This document shows positions 35,301 through 44,469 of a stretch of DNA of 64,000 bases, one piece after another; position 1 is the stretch's first letter; each line of letters starts with the position of its first letter. Under the pieces are notes generated by a model. The model saw nothing but the letters and a program-made list of their open reading frames with translations. It had not been told where the DNA came from and made no database searches. The stretch is from NCBI GenBank assembly GCA_014607495.2, contig CP053175.1:8370001-8434000 (forward strand), written 5' to 3'. The stretch comes from Carposina sasakii. Its lineage: Eukaryota > Arthropoda > Insecta > Lepidoptera > Carposinidae. Both the position numbers and the translations under genes were made by a program.

Positions 35301-38300
35301 TATATTAGTTGGGATTCTAGTACATACCTGCTCATTAACCTGTAGTTGCAGGTCTCCCCCCCACTGCTCAGTGACGTCATCTCTGGCGTGCGAGACCACG
35401 CCCACCGAGTCCGTCGACATCGCACTACCCGCGACATTGTCTGCGTTACTCCGGTTTATCGATAGCGGAGACGTTTCTGATGACAACAAGCGATTATGGC
35501 AACCCACACCCTTATTACCTAACTAGCAAAAGCAAAGCGATAGCGCAAATTGTACAAAAATCGCTGATTGCTTGTCAAATTCGTATTGCGTAAAATTAAT
35601 TTCAAAGGAATTTTGACATTTCAAGGCGAATATTATACAATTTTCGCTATCGCTTTGCTTCAGCTTTGTCATTGCTTTTACATAATCAGGGGGCCTGATG
35701 CTTAAAGGCAGCCATAGAATAATAAGTTCTCCAGAACCCGTTATCTATCACACACACTTTTGAAGCAACTTTTAGTAGGTCAAATTAACAGATTTTATGT
35801 ATGTATCTCCTTTATGAATCACGTTCAAATTATTAGGCATATAGGTTAACTTTACAATTACAGCTTATTTGTTACATTAAAGCTCTAAAAAGTGATAATG
35901 TTTCTTGATTTGGCAACAATCCGCGGTTTAGAAGAGGGGAAGATGCGGGATTTTTGCCTCGTTTTTTGCTTCACTACCTGGCCGTACATTTGCCATTGAC
36001 AATTCCATCTGGTGACTCGTTATTCTATTCAGGTAGCTCGATTCTGCAGGTTAACATTCTGCAGGTTAACAACTATCTTTTTTGGGAATTTAGTGTTGAG
36101 ACCAGCAAGTTTTCAAACCATTGCGTAAAATGTTATAAACGTCCATCACACTCAACACAGATGCACACAACTAACTATCAGAGCATTCCATGAAAATTAT
36201 TATTTAAACCAGTCTTAGATAACGCCCCCTGGTGGGTGCTGGAAGCATAGAAAGGGCGGTAAGGCCCACAAAAGATTTGAGAGACTATTATATCTGAGGT
36301 TTTTAAAGTGAAATAAGTTTGAAAACCTCTGTTTTAGACTTTACAAATGGCAAACATAAAGTTTTACATTCCTGTAAAATCACAATTAATTAAGGTTTAA
36401 TTATAATTTAATGTTTTTAAGTTGTCATAGTCATAATTATGTATGTAAGTCTAAGTATGACAGATATCATACATTCATCTGTCATCTTAAACAGAATTTG
36501 AACATTGTTTAAGCCTAAGCATTGCTTAAATTTGACATGTAATATTCCATAAATTTTGCTGTCAAATGTAATTTTTAAACAGTGTCTCTTTATACACGTC
36601 TTTGTATTAACACCGACTGTGTTATTACAAAAGAATTTAAACATGTTTTAAGCTAAACTTGTCCTAAATTTGACAGATATGACATACATTTTGCTGTCAA
36701 ATGTCATAATTAAATCTAGTCTAACTTTTGGTGCGCTTTTGTAATAACCGGGTATGTGTAGTGTTAGTGAATTGTGACATTATTGATATTAGGTAAATTT
36801 ATGATGATTTACAATGAGATATAATTATTATTTGTTATCAGTTTTTAGTTCATGTATTGTTATTCAGATGATATTCTCATCTTACCCCTTCTGCAAGCCT
36901 CCACCAAGTTCCTACAACTCTTCTCTATCGCACCTAAATAACAGCTTTATGTTAAACTTACTTAACTTTAACTTAAGTTACCTAAATTTTATTTATTACA
37001 CCTCAACCAAATTATTTTATTATTTATTATAATAGCCTTTAATCGGAAACATTAAAATTATTGTTTTTTTTTTCTTTTTTATTTCTTAAACTACAGTAAC
37101 TGCTTCTGTGTGCCTTTTAGGCAAAGGCCTCCCTTGTCTGGTCCATGTTTTGGTCTTTCTGGCAATCTCTTCTATTTCATCGGCTCATGCAAATTATACA
37201 CACATTTAAATGCTTTAAACACTGTATTTAAAACCACATTTGATGGCTCAACTTTGACTTTTTTTTTTGTTTAGTTTATCCCGAAGGAAAGGCAAGGGGA
37301 ACTAAGCCCATACAGCCATTGACTTTTTGTTGTCAAATATTGTTTAAAACACAATTTCACACATGTTTAACTTAGATCTGTATTTGGTTTTGTAATGAAA
37401 GCTACCAACTTATCACCGATCTTTTACAACAGACCCTACTTATTTAATGGCAAAATTAACATGTGACTGTTTAATCTCATTGCAATCCCGTAGTTCTATC
37501 AACCCTATTTTTGACAACTCAACACAGCTGTGTGTAGTATGTATCTATTGATTCTTTGTAAATAAATGTAATCCTGTAAAATTCAGACTGCCACAGCAAA
37601 ACTCACCAAGGTAATCTACAATAGACTTGAGTGTGAGGTCTCGCGACCTCTGTGTGAGCGCATCAAACTTGGCCAGGTCCTCACTCCGCACCTGACGCCG
37701 GAGCGCCTCCATCTCCTGCAGTAGCGACCGCAGCTGTGACGAGACGCGCTTCGCGTGCATCTGCTCTGTTCTGACTCGTGCATAGTCCTTGTTTTCTTCA
37801 TACTGGAATATGTTGAATTCATATTTTATTGTCTTGTTCTCAATAACATTTTGCTGATATTGTTAGCATATTTTGTCTGTGTGTCTTAGGACACGTAGGT
37901 CTCCTTCAAGTTATACAGTCTATTCTGTGACCAAAGTATATGAAATAGTAATAGTACTGCAAAAACAGTCTTGGAAAGATTATTTTTTCGTTTCTAGTTG
38001 TAATTTTAATTTTACATGCCAAAAGCCAAATGAACGATTTATCTATCTATCTACTATTGTTTACAAGAAAATATAGGCGCTTGCTAATTGTTAGGCATGC
38101 GACGTACATGAGCCAAGAACATACTGGATTATTTATAGACCCCCATCTACGTCATTATTACACAAACGTAGTGTTACAAATATTGTGCTGTAACCATCTT
38201 TGAATGCTGTCTTATACGACTTATTACTAACACCATTAATGTACATACATAATGAAAATTAATAATTAATTCAAACTTTACCTTTATAATGTTGGCTTTG

Positions 38301-38401
38301 TGTTGTCTTAAAAGATCCAAGTGATGAGGAATCGCAACTTCATTGAATTTGGTCAATGATAGCTCGACACGCCGTAGTGTTAGCTTGTTAGATTCGTCCA
38401 T
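23115..38401 (-). CDS. Syx17: Syntaxin 17, 6 exons, complete
   Basis: Qa-SNARE that drives fusion of autophagosomes with lysosomes and also acts at ER-mitochondria contacts (family knowledge). Exons: 38401-38282, 37802-37607, 35518-35328, 25251-25129, 24315-24236, 23352-23115. Phases match at every junction and give 315 aa, against about 302 in human. N-terminal helices begin MDESNKLTLRRVELSLTKF with the family LR.HK.NI motif. The SNARE region ends NIQGAGVNVVSGRQYLASAE. The diagnostic C-terminal hairpin of two Gly-rich membrane helices is at about residues 242-285 (GAILGALVGGPVGLVAGVKAG). The introns have swollen to hold a hAT and a Sola-like transposon, but the coding frame is intact. Confidence 0.93.
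23411..23890. repeat. Foldback MITE in Syx17 intron 5
   Basis: Outer arms ACCCGACCTGTCCACCCACT and its complement, then inner arms TAGTGTTGTGA..GAATTAAGT and complement. The centre is A/T-rich. The TAGTGTTG start recalls hAT ends, but no 8-bp duplication is visible. Confidence 0.65.
24090..24212 (+). repeat. 3' tail of an RTE-type LINE
   Basis: Contains CCGCCTGCCCAGCGTGGTGA and AGTGGACTGCAATAGGCTGA; ends 25 bp from Syx17 exon 5. Confidence 0.7.
24236..24315 (-). CDS. Syx17: Syx17 exon 5 (SNARE motif, C-terminal half)
   Basis: Encodes VTSAEANIQGAGVNVVSGRQ and YLASAE, matching the C-terminal half of the syntaxin 17 SNARE helix. Acceptor TTACAACAG, donor GTATGT, phase 2. Confidence 0.87.
24356..24724 (-). 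repeat. Dispersed repeat family C, copy 2
   Basis: Reverse copy with ends TACAGGATG and CATCCTGTA, in Syx17 intron 4, 40 bp from exon 5. Confidence 0.65.
24885..25090 (+). repeat. Truncated hAT-type MITE
   Basis: Shares AACGTGTATTGTCCGTTTCA and CTAATTACTATGTGTATGAC with the complete copy at 40792-41110 and keeps its right end, GTTGGCAACACAG. The left end is missing. It lies about 40 bp from the Syx17 exon 4 donor. Confidence 0.55.
25129..25251 (-). CDS. Syx17: Syx17 exon 4 (SNARE motif, N-terminal half)
   Basis: A 41-codon phase 0-0 exon: EVALLEREALMSGWSSLQEE, then a heptad-patterned helix ending HSREQ, near the expected central glutamine. The donor GTCGTT is weak. Confidence 0.83.
25294..25374. 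repeat. Palindrome at the hAT insertion site
   Basis: Arms GATGTTCGACGCTCATA and TATGAGCGTCGAACATC, extended by GACCCC/GGGGTC, enclose about 20 bp. One arm continues past the hAT at 30113 (CTAT), so the transposon entered a pre-existing hairpin. Confidence 0.65.
25375..30104 (+). mobile_element. Complete autonomous-type hAT transposon, 4,730 bp
   Basis: Ends are perfect inverted repeats TAGTGTTGCCCAAAT, flanked by the 8-bp target duplication GTCTCATA (25367-25374 and 30105-30112), as expected for hAT. Just inside each end is a dense array of the TTGGTCTTG/CAAGACCAA unit (about 25385-25550 and 29955-30090). The interior holds a two-exon transposase gene on the plus strand. A short moth SINE-like fragment (about 26445-26590) is embedded before the gene. 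The element lies in Syx17 intron 3, antisense to the host. Confidence 0.93.
26930..29528 (+). CDS. hAT transposase with BED finger exon, one internal stop
   Basis: Cut-and-paste transposase. Exon 1 (26930-27229) encodes a Ser-rich start and a BED-type zinc finger (CKLCQHK, then LRKHLISFH). Exon 2 (27813-29528, about 572 codons) holds the hAT catalytic fold: TIDGWTS and ITVDNASAN with the first two acidic residues, CPTRWNSTHDM, and the C-terminal dimerisation block FLSIPATSVPAERLFSKAS. Donor GTAAGA and acceptor TTTCAG keep the frame. A TAA at 27092-27094 interrupts exon 1 inside the finger, between the Cys and His pairs. The catalytic exon is open throughout. Either the gene was recently disabled or translation uses only the downstream part. 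Confidence 0.88.
30366..34369 (+). mobile_element. Complete Sola-like DNA transposon, 4,004 bp
   Basis: Perfect 17-bp inverted ends GGGTATTTCTTAATTTT, flanked by the 4-bp target duplication AGAT (30362-30365 and 34370-34373). Subterminal regions carry several copies of a TCACTTCC(A/G)TGGA-type motif in both orientations (near 30550, 31090-31170 and 34110-34200), likely transposase binding sites (inference). The transposase is at 31267-33874. Four-bp duplications and the protein pattern fit the Sola superfamily, but the assignment is from memory of family features, not a search. Confidence 0.8.
31267..33874 (+). pseudogene. Sola-like transposase, two frame breaks
   Basis: Three overlapping frames make one protein of about 860 residues. 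Frame 1 (31267-31773) is a very basic region (MGKPKSKKRPKTAEEIRQQK, REHRKQRKEWRDRKSRSR). Frame 2 (to 32942) has a coiled coil, Cys-rich motifs (CPGKKDC, CMLRKCTICKDK) and the catalytic core IFMQVDFAENY and HMLSDGPTGQYRNK. Frame 3 (about 32930-33874) has SWNFSEAGHGKGPMDGVGAV and a C-terminal region with GRELKDGMWVIAKF. The breaks lie near an A-rich stretch at about 31745 and an 8-T run at about 32920. A possible leader exon ATGGGGAAG ends at a GTTTGT donor near 31195. Acid residues of the DDE/D fold appear present. Confidence 0.72.
34374..35327. other. Syx17 intron 3, right-hand part
   Basis: Contains the right part of the split repeat (to about 34450), then AT-rich sequence with an open frame at 34609-34938 that resembles no protein I know, and a segment near 35010-35200 that looks repeat-derived. 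Confidence 0.5.
35328..35518 (-). CDS. Syx17: Syx17 exon 3 (linker)
   Basis: Low-complexity linker with SSETSPLSINRSNAD and DDVTEQWGGDLQLQVNEQ. The acceptor TGCTAGTTAG lies at the end of a MITE; the exon starts in phase 1 and ends in phase 0 at GTATGT. The linker is poorly conserved in the family, so the call rests on splice phases and context. Confidence 0.75.
35523..35683. repeat. MITE abutting Syx17 exon 3
   Basis: Inverted ends AGCAAAAGCAAAGCGATAGC and GCTATCGCTTTGCTTCAGC, about 160 bp. Its left end is 5 bp from the exon 3 acceptor. A related end starts near 63950 at the window edge. Confidence 0.7.
35684..37606. other. Syx17 intron 2
   Basis: Diverged repeats with TTTGACAGATATGACAT and GCTGTCAAATGT motifs (about 36430-36730) in two imperfect copies, and a short reversed SINE-D end (37262-37325). 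No gene. Confidence 0.5.
37607..37802 (-). CDS. Syx17: Syx17 exon 2
   Basis: Encodes YEENKDYARVRTEQMHAKRV and a coiled-coil helix to LKSIVDYL. Acceptor TTCCAG, donor GTGAGT, phase 1. Confidence 0.9.
38282..38401 (-). CDS. Syx17: Syx17 exon 1
   Basis: ATG at 38401; 40 codons covering the first helix, with VAIPHHLDLLRQHKANIIK at its end. Donor GTAAAG, phase 0. Confidence 0.9.
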
Positions 38402-38509
38402 TTTAATAGGTATCGATTCGCGTTTTAGTATCTCTAGTTAGAGAGTAGTATATTCTTTGTTTAGTATAGTATTTGGTTTATTTAGTAAACTTACAACATT
38501 TCAAAATGT

Positions 38510-38925
38510 TTTTTTTTTAAGTTTATCCCGAAGAAAAGGCAAAGGGAACTAAGCCCATACAGCCATTGTCTTTAGTAAATGATTTCTTAAATTATGAGAG
38601 ATGATAATGATGATGATGAATGGAAACGTCGGGAAAATCCTCAAGAACAAGCGTAAAGTTCGTCAAAATGAAAAATTATTGCAGAAACAACTTACACGGG
38701 CCCATGAAGAGATCGTATTCCGGCTAAAATTTTACTCAGCTTACCTGCGTATAAAACCATGCACACGTACTAGATTCACATCACAAGTAATCAAAATATA
38801 ACTTATTTACCAAAAAACATCACTTTACGGACACATGCAAGCCATTTACAAATAATTTTTGATTTTCACAAGAAAATTACACCTGCACCCTTCCAGCTTT
38901 TCCCGCCGAATCATTTCAAAAGTAC
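38510..38925 (-). repeat. SINE-D copy 1
   Basis: About 415 bp, reading on the minus strand from GGCGGGAAAAGCTGGAAGG to CCTTCGGGATAAACT and an A-rich tail. The 3' A tail and lack of inverted ends suggest a non-autonomous retroelement. 110 bp upstream of the Syx17 start codon. Confidence 0.7.
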
Positions 38926-39244
38926 AGTAATACCCCACTTTACGCGACCCCGTTATGCGCGGTTTCACTATAACGCGAATTTTAAAATTCACGTTTAAAT
39001 GCTTCGCATAATGCGAAAGAATGTGTATAAATATAATTTAATCATTAACTCCCCTTTGGTCGCGGGAATCCTCGCGTCCTCTGAACATTCTGATTGAAGA
39101 ACTGGGGATTCCCCGTATTACGACTTTGTTCTATGGCAAAGATTAAATTTTGAATATGTTTAATCATAAACCTCGATATACGCGAATTTCAGTTAACGCG
39201 ATTTTTTCCGGAACGTATCGCTCGCGTAAAGCGGGGTATTACTG
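38925..39244. repeat. Tigger/pogo-like MITE, 320 bp
   Basis: Inverted ends CAGTAATACCCC and GGGGTATTACTG, each followed inward by TTACGCGA-type sequence. Flanked by TA duplications (38923-38924 and 39245-39246). Confidence 0.82.
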
Positions 39245-39264
39245 TACATACCTTGTACATACAT

Positions 39265-39690
39265 TTTTTTTTTTTAATAGTTTATCCCGAAGGAAAGGCA
39301 AGGGGAACTGAGCCCATACAGCCATTGTCTTTAGTAAATGATTTCTAAATTTATGATGGATGATAATGATGATGATGAATGGAAACGTCGGGAAAATCCT
39401 CAAGAACAAGTGTAAAGTCCGTCAAAATGAAAAATAATTGCAGAAACAACTTACATGGGCCCATGAAGAGAACGTATTCCGGCTAAAGTTTTACTCAGCT
39501 TACCTGCGTATAAAACCATGCACACGCACTAGATTCACATCACAAGTAATCAAAATAAAACTTATCTACCAGAAAACATCACTTTACGGACACATGCAAG
39601 CCATTCACAAATAAATTTTAATTTTGACAAGAAAATTATACACCCACTCCCTTCCAGCTTTTCCCGCCGAATCCTGTTTTTTTTCAACTT
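39265..39690 (-). repeat. SINE-D copy 2
   Basis: Same orientation as copy 1, with its T run at 39265-39277. Differs from copy 1 at scattered positions. Confidence 0.7.
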
Positions 39691-39844
39691 CAACTTTTAA
39701 AAATATCCAGTTCTCCGGCTCCGTCGACTATTGACAACACTGACGACAAGATTAACGATTCAGCCAATTTTTTATTGTGGTTGTGTCATTGTCACTGTCA
39801 GTCCACTGTCACTGAGATTGTCATTTTTTTAATAATAACAATAA

Positions 39845-40085
39845 TAATATTCACACACTACACAACACATTAACCTAGTCCCACACTAAGATCCCTAAGG
39901 TCTTGTGTCGTGGGTACTAAGTAACGGTATATAAATGCATAGATAAGTATAGAAACATCCATGACTCGGAAACAAACATCAATATTCATCATATCAATGT
40001 TTGCACCTACCGGGATTCGAACCCAGGACCTATGGCGTCGTAGGCAGGGTCACTACCTACTAGACCAATCGGCCGTCAAATATAA
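39845..40085 (-). repeat. tRNA-headed SINE
   Basis: Minus strand begins with a tRNA-like head (GGCCGATTGGTCTAGTAGGT as box A, GGGTTCGAATCCC as box B) and continues into a body with ATGTTTCTATACTTATC. Distinct from the SINE at 945-1040. Confidence 0.7.
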
Positions 40086-40374
40086 TAAAAATAATAAAAT
40101 TTTACTGGCCTGGTACTAAGTACTTAAGCCGAAATCATACATAAAAATATACTTACTAAAATACTAATGTACACACTAAACAGGTTTTCACTGCACTAAT
40201 TCATGGTAATTGTGTTCTGTGCTGTTAGGAGTAATTGTGTTCTGTGTTCGTAACCGATTTCGGCTCACATGAATGGGATTTTGGCGATTTCGGTTGACAA
40301 CCGTGCTCGTTAGCAACGAAAATTAACCCATAGCCCGTCTTTGTACCGTTGTGAGTGTTGTGACACCTGTTTCG

Positions 40375-40775
40375 TGATTCGGCGGGAAAAGCTGGAAGGG
40401 AGCGGGTGTAATTTTCTTGTGAAAATCAAAATTTATTTGTAAATGTCTTGCATGTGTCCGTAAAGTGATGTTTTCTGATAGATAATTTATATTTTCTTTA
40501 CTTGTCATGTGAATCTAGTGCGTGTGCATGGTTTTATACGCAGGTAAGCTGAGTAAAACTTTAGTTGTAATACGATCTCTTCATGGGCTCACGTAAGTTG
40601 TTTCTGCTGTTCATTTTGAATTTAACTAATTTTGCATTCGCTTTTGAGGATTTTCCCAACGTTTCCATTCATCATCATTATCATACATCATCATAAATTC
40701 TGAAATCATTTACTAAAGACAATGGCTGTATGGGCTTAGGTTCTCTTGCCTTTCTTTCGGGATAAACTATTTTAA
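40375..40775 (+). repeat. SINE-D copy 3
   Basis: Plus orientation, GGCGGGAAAAGCTGGAAGG to TTCGGGATAAACT and an A run. Opposite to copies 1-2. Confidence 0.7.
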
Positions 40776-40791
40776 AAAAACCTGTTTCGTC

Positions 40792-41110
40792 CAGTGGTGA
40801 CAACTTAGAGGTTATACCCCTAAATTTAGGGGGAAATAAGATAACTAGGGGGGCTTTTAGGGGGAGAATTTTTTCAGGGTTTGTTTTAGGGATACAACGA
40901 CTTAACGTGTATTGTCCGTTTCATAGAGTAGTTCCGATGGTGATAACGCTAATTACTATGTGTATGACCACATTTTCTGTGTCAGCATACACGGATGCAA
41001 TCCTACCCCCCCCCGCCCGCTCATAATGAGTTAAAGTTAGGAATTTAGGGTTTTGAGGGGTAGAATTCAAAAATCTTGGGGGTATCATTGGACGTGGGTT
41101 GGCAGCACTG
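40792..41110. mobile_element. hAT-type MITE, 319 bp
   Basis: Ends CAGTGGTGACAAC and GTTGGCAGCACTG, flanked by a perfect 8-bp duplication GTTTCGTC (40784-40791 and 41111-41118). No ORF. A truncated relative is at 24885-25090. Confidence 0.82.
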
Positions 41111-41189
41111 GTTTCGTCAACATTTTAATTTCCAGGGCAGTAACATTTAATTTAAAAAAAAAACATTTTAATTTTTGTTTGTTTGTGGA

Positions 41190-41592
41190 TTCGGCGGGAA
41201 AAGCTGGAAGGGAGCGGGTGTAATTTTCTTGTGAAAATCAAAATTTATTTGTAAATGGCTTGCATGTGTCCGTAAAGTGATGTTTTCTGGTAGATATGTT
41301 ATATTTTGATTACTTGTGATGTGAATCTAGTGCGTGTGCATGGTTTTATACGCAGGTAAGCTGAGTAAAACTTTAGCCGGAATACGATCTCTTCATGGGC
41401 CCATGTAAGTTGTTTCTGCAATTATTTTTCATTTTGACTAACTTAACATTTGTTCTTGAGGATTTTCCCGACGTTTCCATTCATCACCATCATCATTATC
41501 ATCCCATAAATTCAGAAATCATTTACTAAAGACAATGGCTGTATGGGCTTAGTTCCCCTTGCCTTTCCTTCGGGATAAACTAAAAAAAAAAT
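41190..41592 (+). repeat. SINE-D copy 4
   Basis: Plus orientation, ends in ACTAAAAAAAAA. Confidence 0.7.
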
Positions 41593-41631
41593 AGAAATGT
41601 ATACAACTGATTTTAATATTCCAGGGCGGGA

Positions 41632-42030
41632 AAAGCTGGAAGGGTACAGGTGTAACTTTCTTGTGAAAATCAAAATTTATTTGTAGATGGCTTGCATGTG
41701 TCCGTAAAGTGATGTTTTCTGGTAGATAAGTTATATTTTGATTACTTGTGATGTGAATCTAGTGCGTGTGCATGGTTTTATACGCAGGTAAGCCGAGTAA
41801 AACTTTAGCCGGATTACGATCTCTTCATGGGCGCATGTAAGTTGTTTCTGCAATAATTTTTCATTTTGACTAACTTTAAACTTGTTCTTGAGGATTTTCC
41901 CGACGTTTCCATTCATCATCATTGTCATTCATCATAAATTCAGAATACATTTTACTAAACAATGATTAGGCTGTATGGGCTTAGTTCCCCTTGCCTTTCC
42001 TTCGGGATAAACTAAAAAAAAAAAAAAAAT
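41632..42030 (+). repeat. SINE-D copy 5
   Basis: Plus orientation, ends ACT followed by a long A run. Its end marks the left boundary of the bacterial-like segment. Confidence 0.7.
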
Positions 42031-42108
42031 ATTCCATTAGTTGCATATTTTACTTTCAGTAAATTTCAGTGCTTAGCACATAGAAAGAGTTCATAGTCAA
42101 AGGCTTAG

Positions 42109-42267
42109 CATCTCTACTCAGTCTGTGGTGCTAGTGTTGGAGCTTGTTGTCTGGTTGCTGCTGCAATTGTATATTATTGTAATAAACCTTCAAGTTCACT
42201 TGAAAAGAGTAGCATCGATAAAGTTGTAGTCAATGAATATACTGTACAGTGGTTTATTGTTGAATAA
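42109..42267 (+). pseudogene. C-terminal fragment of a small membrane protein, bacterial-looking
   Basis: An open stretch of 53 codons to TAA at 42265-42267. It holds one hydrophobic helix (VGACCLVAAAIVYYC) followed by NKPSSSLEKSS and an acidic/hydrophobic tail. A single membrane helix plus a short Ser/Glu/Lys tail resembles the C-termini of ankyrin-type proteins of Wolbachia-like bacteria (impression from memory). No start codon; the 5' part is lost at the SINE-D boundary. It could be a chance reading. Confidence 0.35.
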
Positions 42268-44469
42268 TTTGCTATAATTATTCATTTATTAATTAATAAA
42301 TGAAAGCTTGGTAGTCCAATCTATCCCAAACCACAAAACTCTCACAGTAGTTCTTTTTAGTTAAAGAAAAAGTAACTACTTTTAATTTAGTGATAAAAAG
42401 TAAAAATACATACCGATTAAAATAATTTTACAAAAAAAATATCTTGCTAACTTTAGCTCTGCTAACTTTTTCGATTATCATACATAATGAAAATGATAAG
42501 AGACTTATATGTTAAGTAAAGAAACTTCTACATTGTTGCAAGATATTGAGAATTCCTCACAGACAAAGTGGTCATGGAGAGTTGTAAAACAAGTAGAAAA
42601 CGTGGACGTTCTGTTACAGACAAAGATGGTACAGTATCAAAGAGGCTGCACATGGATGTAAGTGTTACTAGTAATGAAGATTCAGAGTTTCCTAGTGATT
42701 CACATGATAAACCTGGACAGGATGAATTGGATAATACTTGTCAAACTAAGCAATACATTCCTCATCACTTGATTGGAATTATGTACCAATTAGACTTGTC
42801 CGTGCTGTGCTCACTGAGAGAGTCTATGTATAAAAATAAATATCCATTATTATCATTAGTGTTTGGAGATTCCGAAATTGATAAATTTAATGATATTGTC
42901 CTTCGTTATGAAAAGAAGTCTATTCATATAAAAATTGAAAATGTAGACAAGTATTACATAAATAATGGCATTAGTTATGCTAGATTATTTACTAAAGAAA
43001 AACGAAGTTTTTCTATCAATAATTACTTTGATAGTTTTGTTAAACATCTAATCTCTAAATCAGATAGTTTATCAAATAATATAGAATATCTTATTGTATA
43101 TACTAATTCAGGCTTTGATCTTACAAAAGAAAAGAATTTAAGAGAAGAAAAATTCAAAAATTTTTATCCTTTTAAATTTGATAGCATAAATATAGAAGAA
43201 TTTGACCTTTTAAAGGACTTTTTGTTTATAAATGACAATATGCAAGAGAGTGGTTTTTATCGATTTTCGCGAGATAAAACAACAAAAGAAGAACTTTTAA
43301 GGCGGTTAGAGTTTTCGTCTGCTATGCAGAAAGTAATAAAAGAAAGAAAAATCTCTCAGGAATTTGAAAAAGAAATAAAAGAAGCATTTTTAGATAAATT
43401 AGTGTTTGCAGTTAATCAGCCTAATAGAGAAGAGCTGAACAGGATTATTAAAAATGAAATAGAAAAAAATAGCACAGTTGAAGATTATATAGCATTACAG
43501 GAAAGAGTGTTACATTATTTAACAGCTCCAGAAAAGGATCAAAAACTGGAGAATCATGTGTCTAGAATTATATATGAATTCAATTTATTAATGCTCTTCT
43601 TGCATTACATGTTTTTGTATAAAGATATATTTTCCATAAATTATGAAGGAAAAACCCATGATATATCTAATAACATTGCCCTTGATTATAAAGATAAAGT
43701 TACTTATATAAAGGCTTACAATACAAATGGTAATATTGGTTATAGTCAGTTATTTCCCTCTAGACAACAGAGTATGTTTTCTATTAATAAATATTTTACT
43801 CTTTTTGTTGAAGAACTAAGAGAGAGTGTAGAATACTTTATTATCTATACTAATGCAAATCTAGATCTTACAGAAGAAAAGAAGTTAAAAGAAGGGCGAT
43901 CTAAAGATTTTTATCCTTTAAAATTTGATAATGACAAAGCTTTAAGAGATTGTTTGTGTATAAATGAGAATGGTCTTTTTCGATTTGTGCTAGAAGAAGC
44001 AACAAGAAAAAAGCTTTTAAGTCTATTAAAGCTTCCACCTTCTTTGCAAAAAGAAAAAGAAGAAGGAAGACTTTCTAGTGAGAATGAACAAGAAATAAAA
44101 GAGAAATTTTTAGATAAACTAATATTTGCAATTAATCAACCTAATAAGGAAGGATTGAATAATATTGTTAAAGATGAGATAGATACATTCGATGTTCCAT
44201 ATAATTATGAAGAATTACATGAAATAGCATTACGTTGGTCAGAATCTCATGAATTTGGTCCTCTTACAAAAGCAATAATGGAAAAGCTTTTGGGAGATAT
44301 AAAAAATAATAGATCTAGTTATAAGATTCAAAATAAAAACATTAATGAAGAAATAAAATTTGCTAGAAGTGTGGTTGGTAGAGAGGGAATACCTGCATTT
44401 AATCAGTTCTTAATGTTTTTAAATACAGGAGACGGAAAAAAATATCTGAAAGTCATGAAAAAAGAACTA

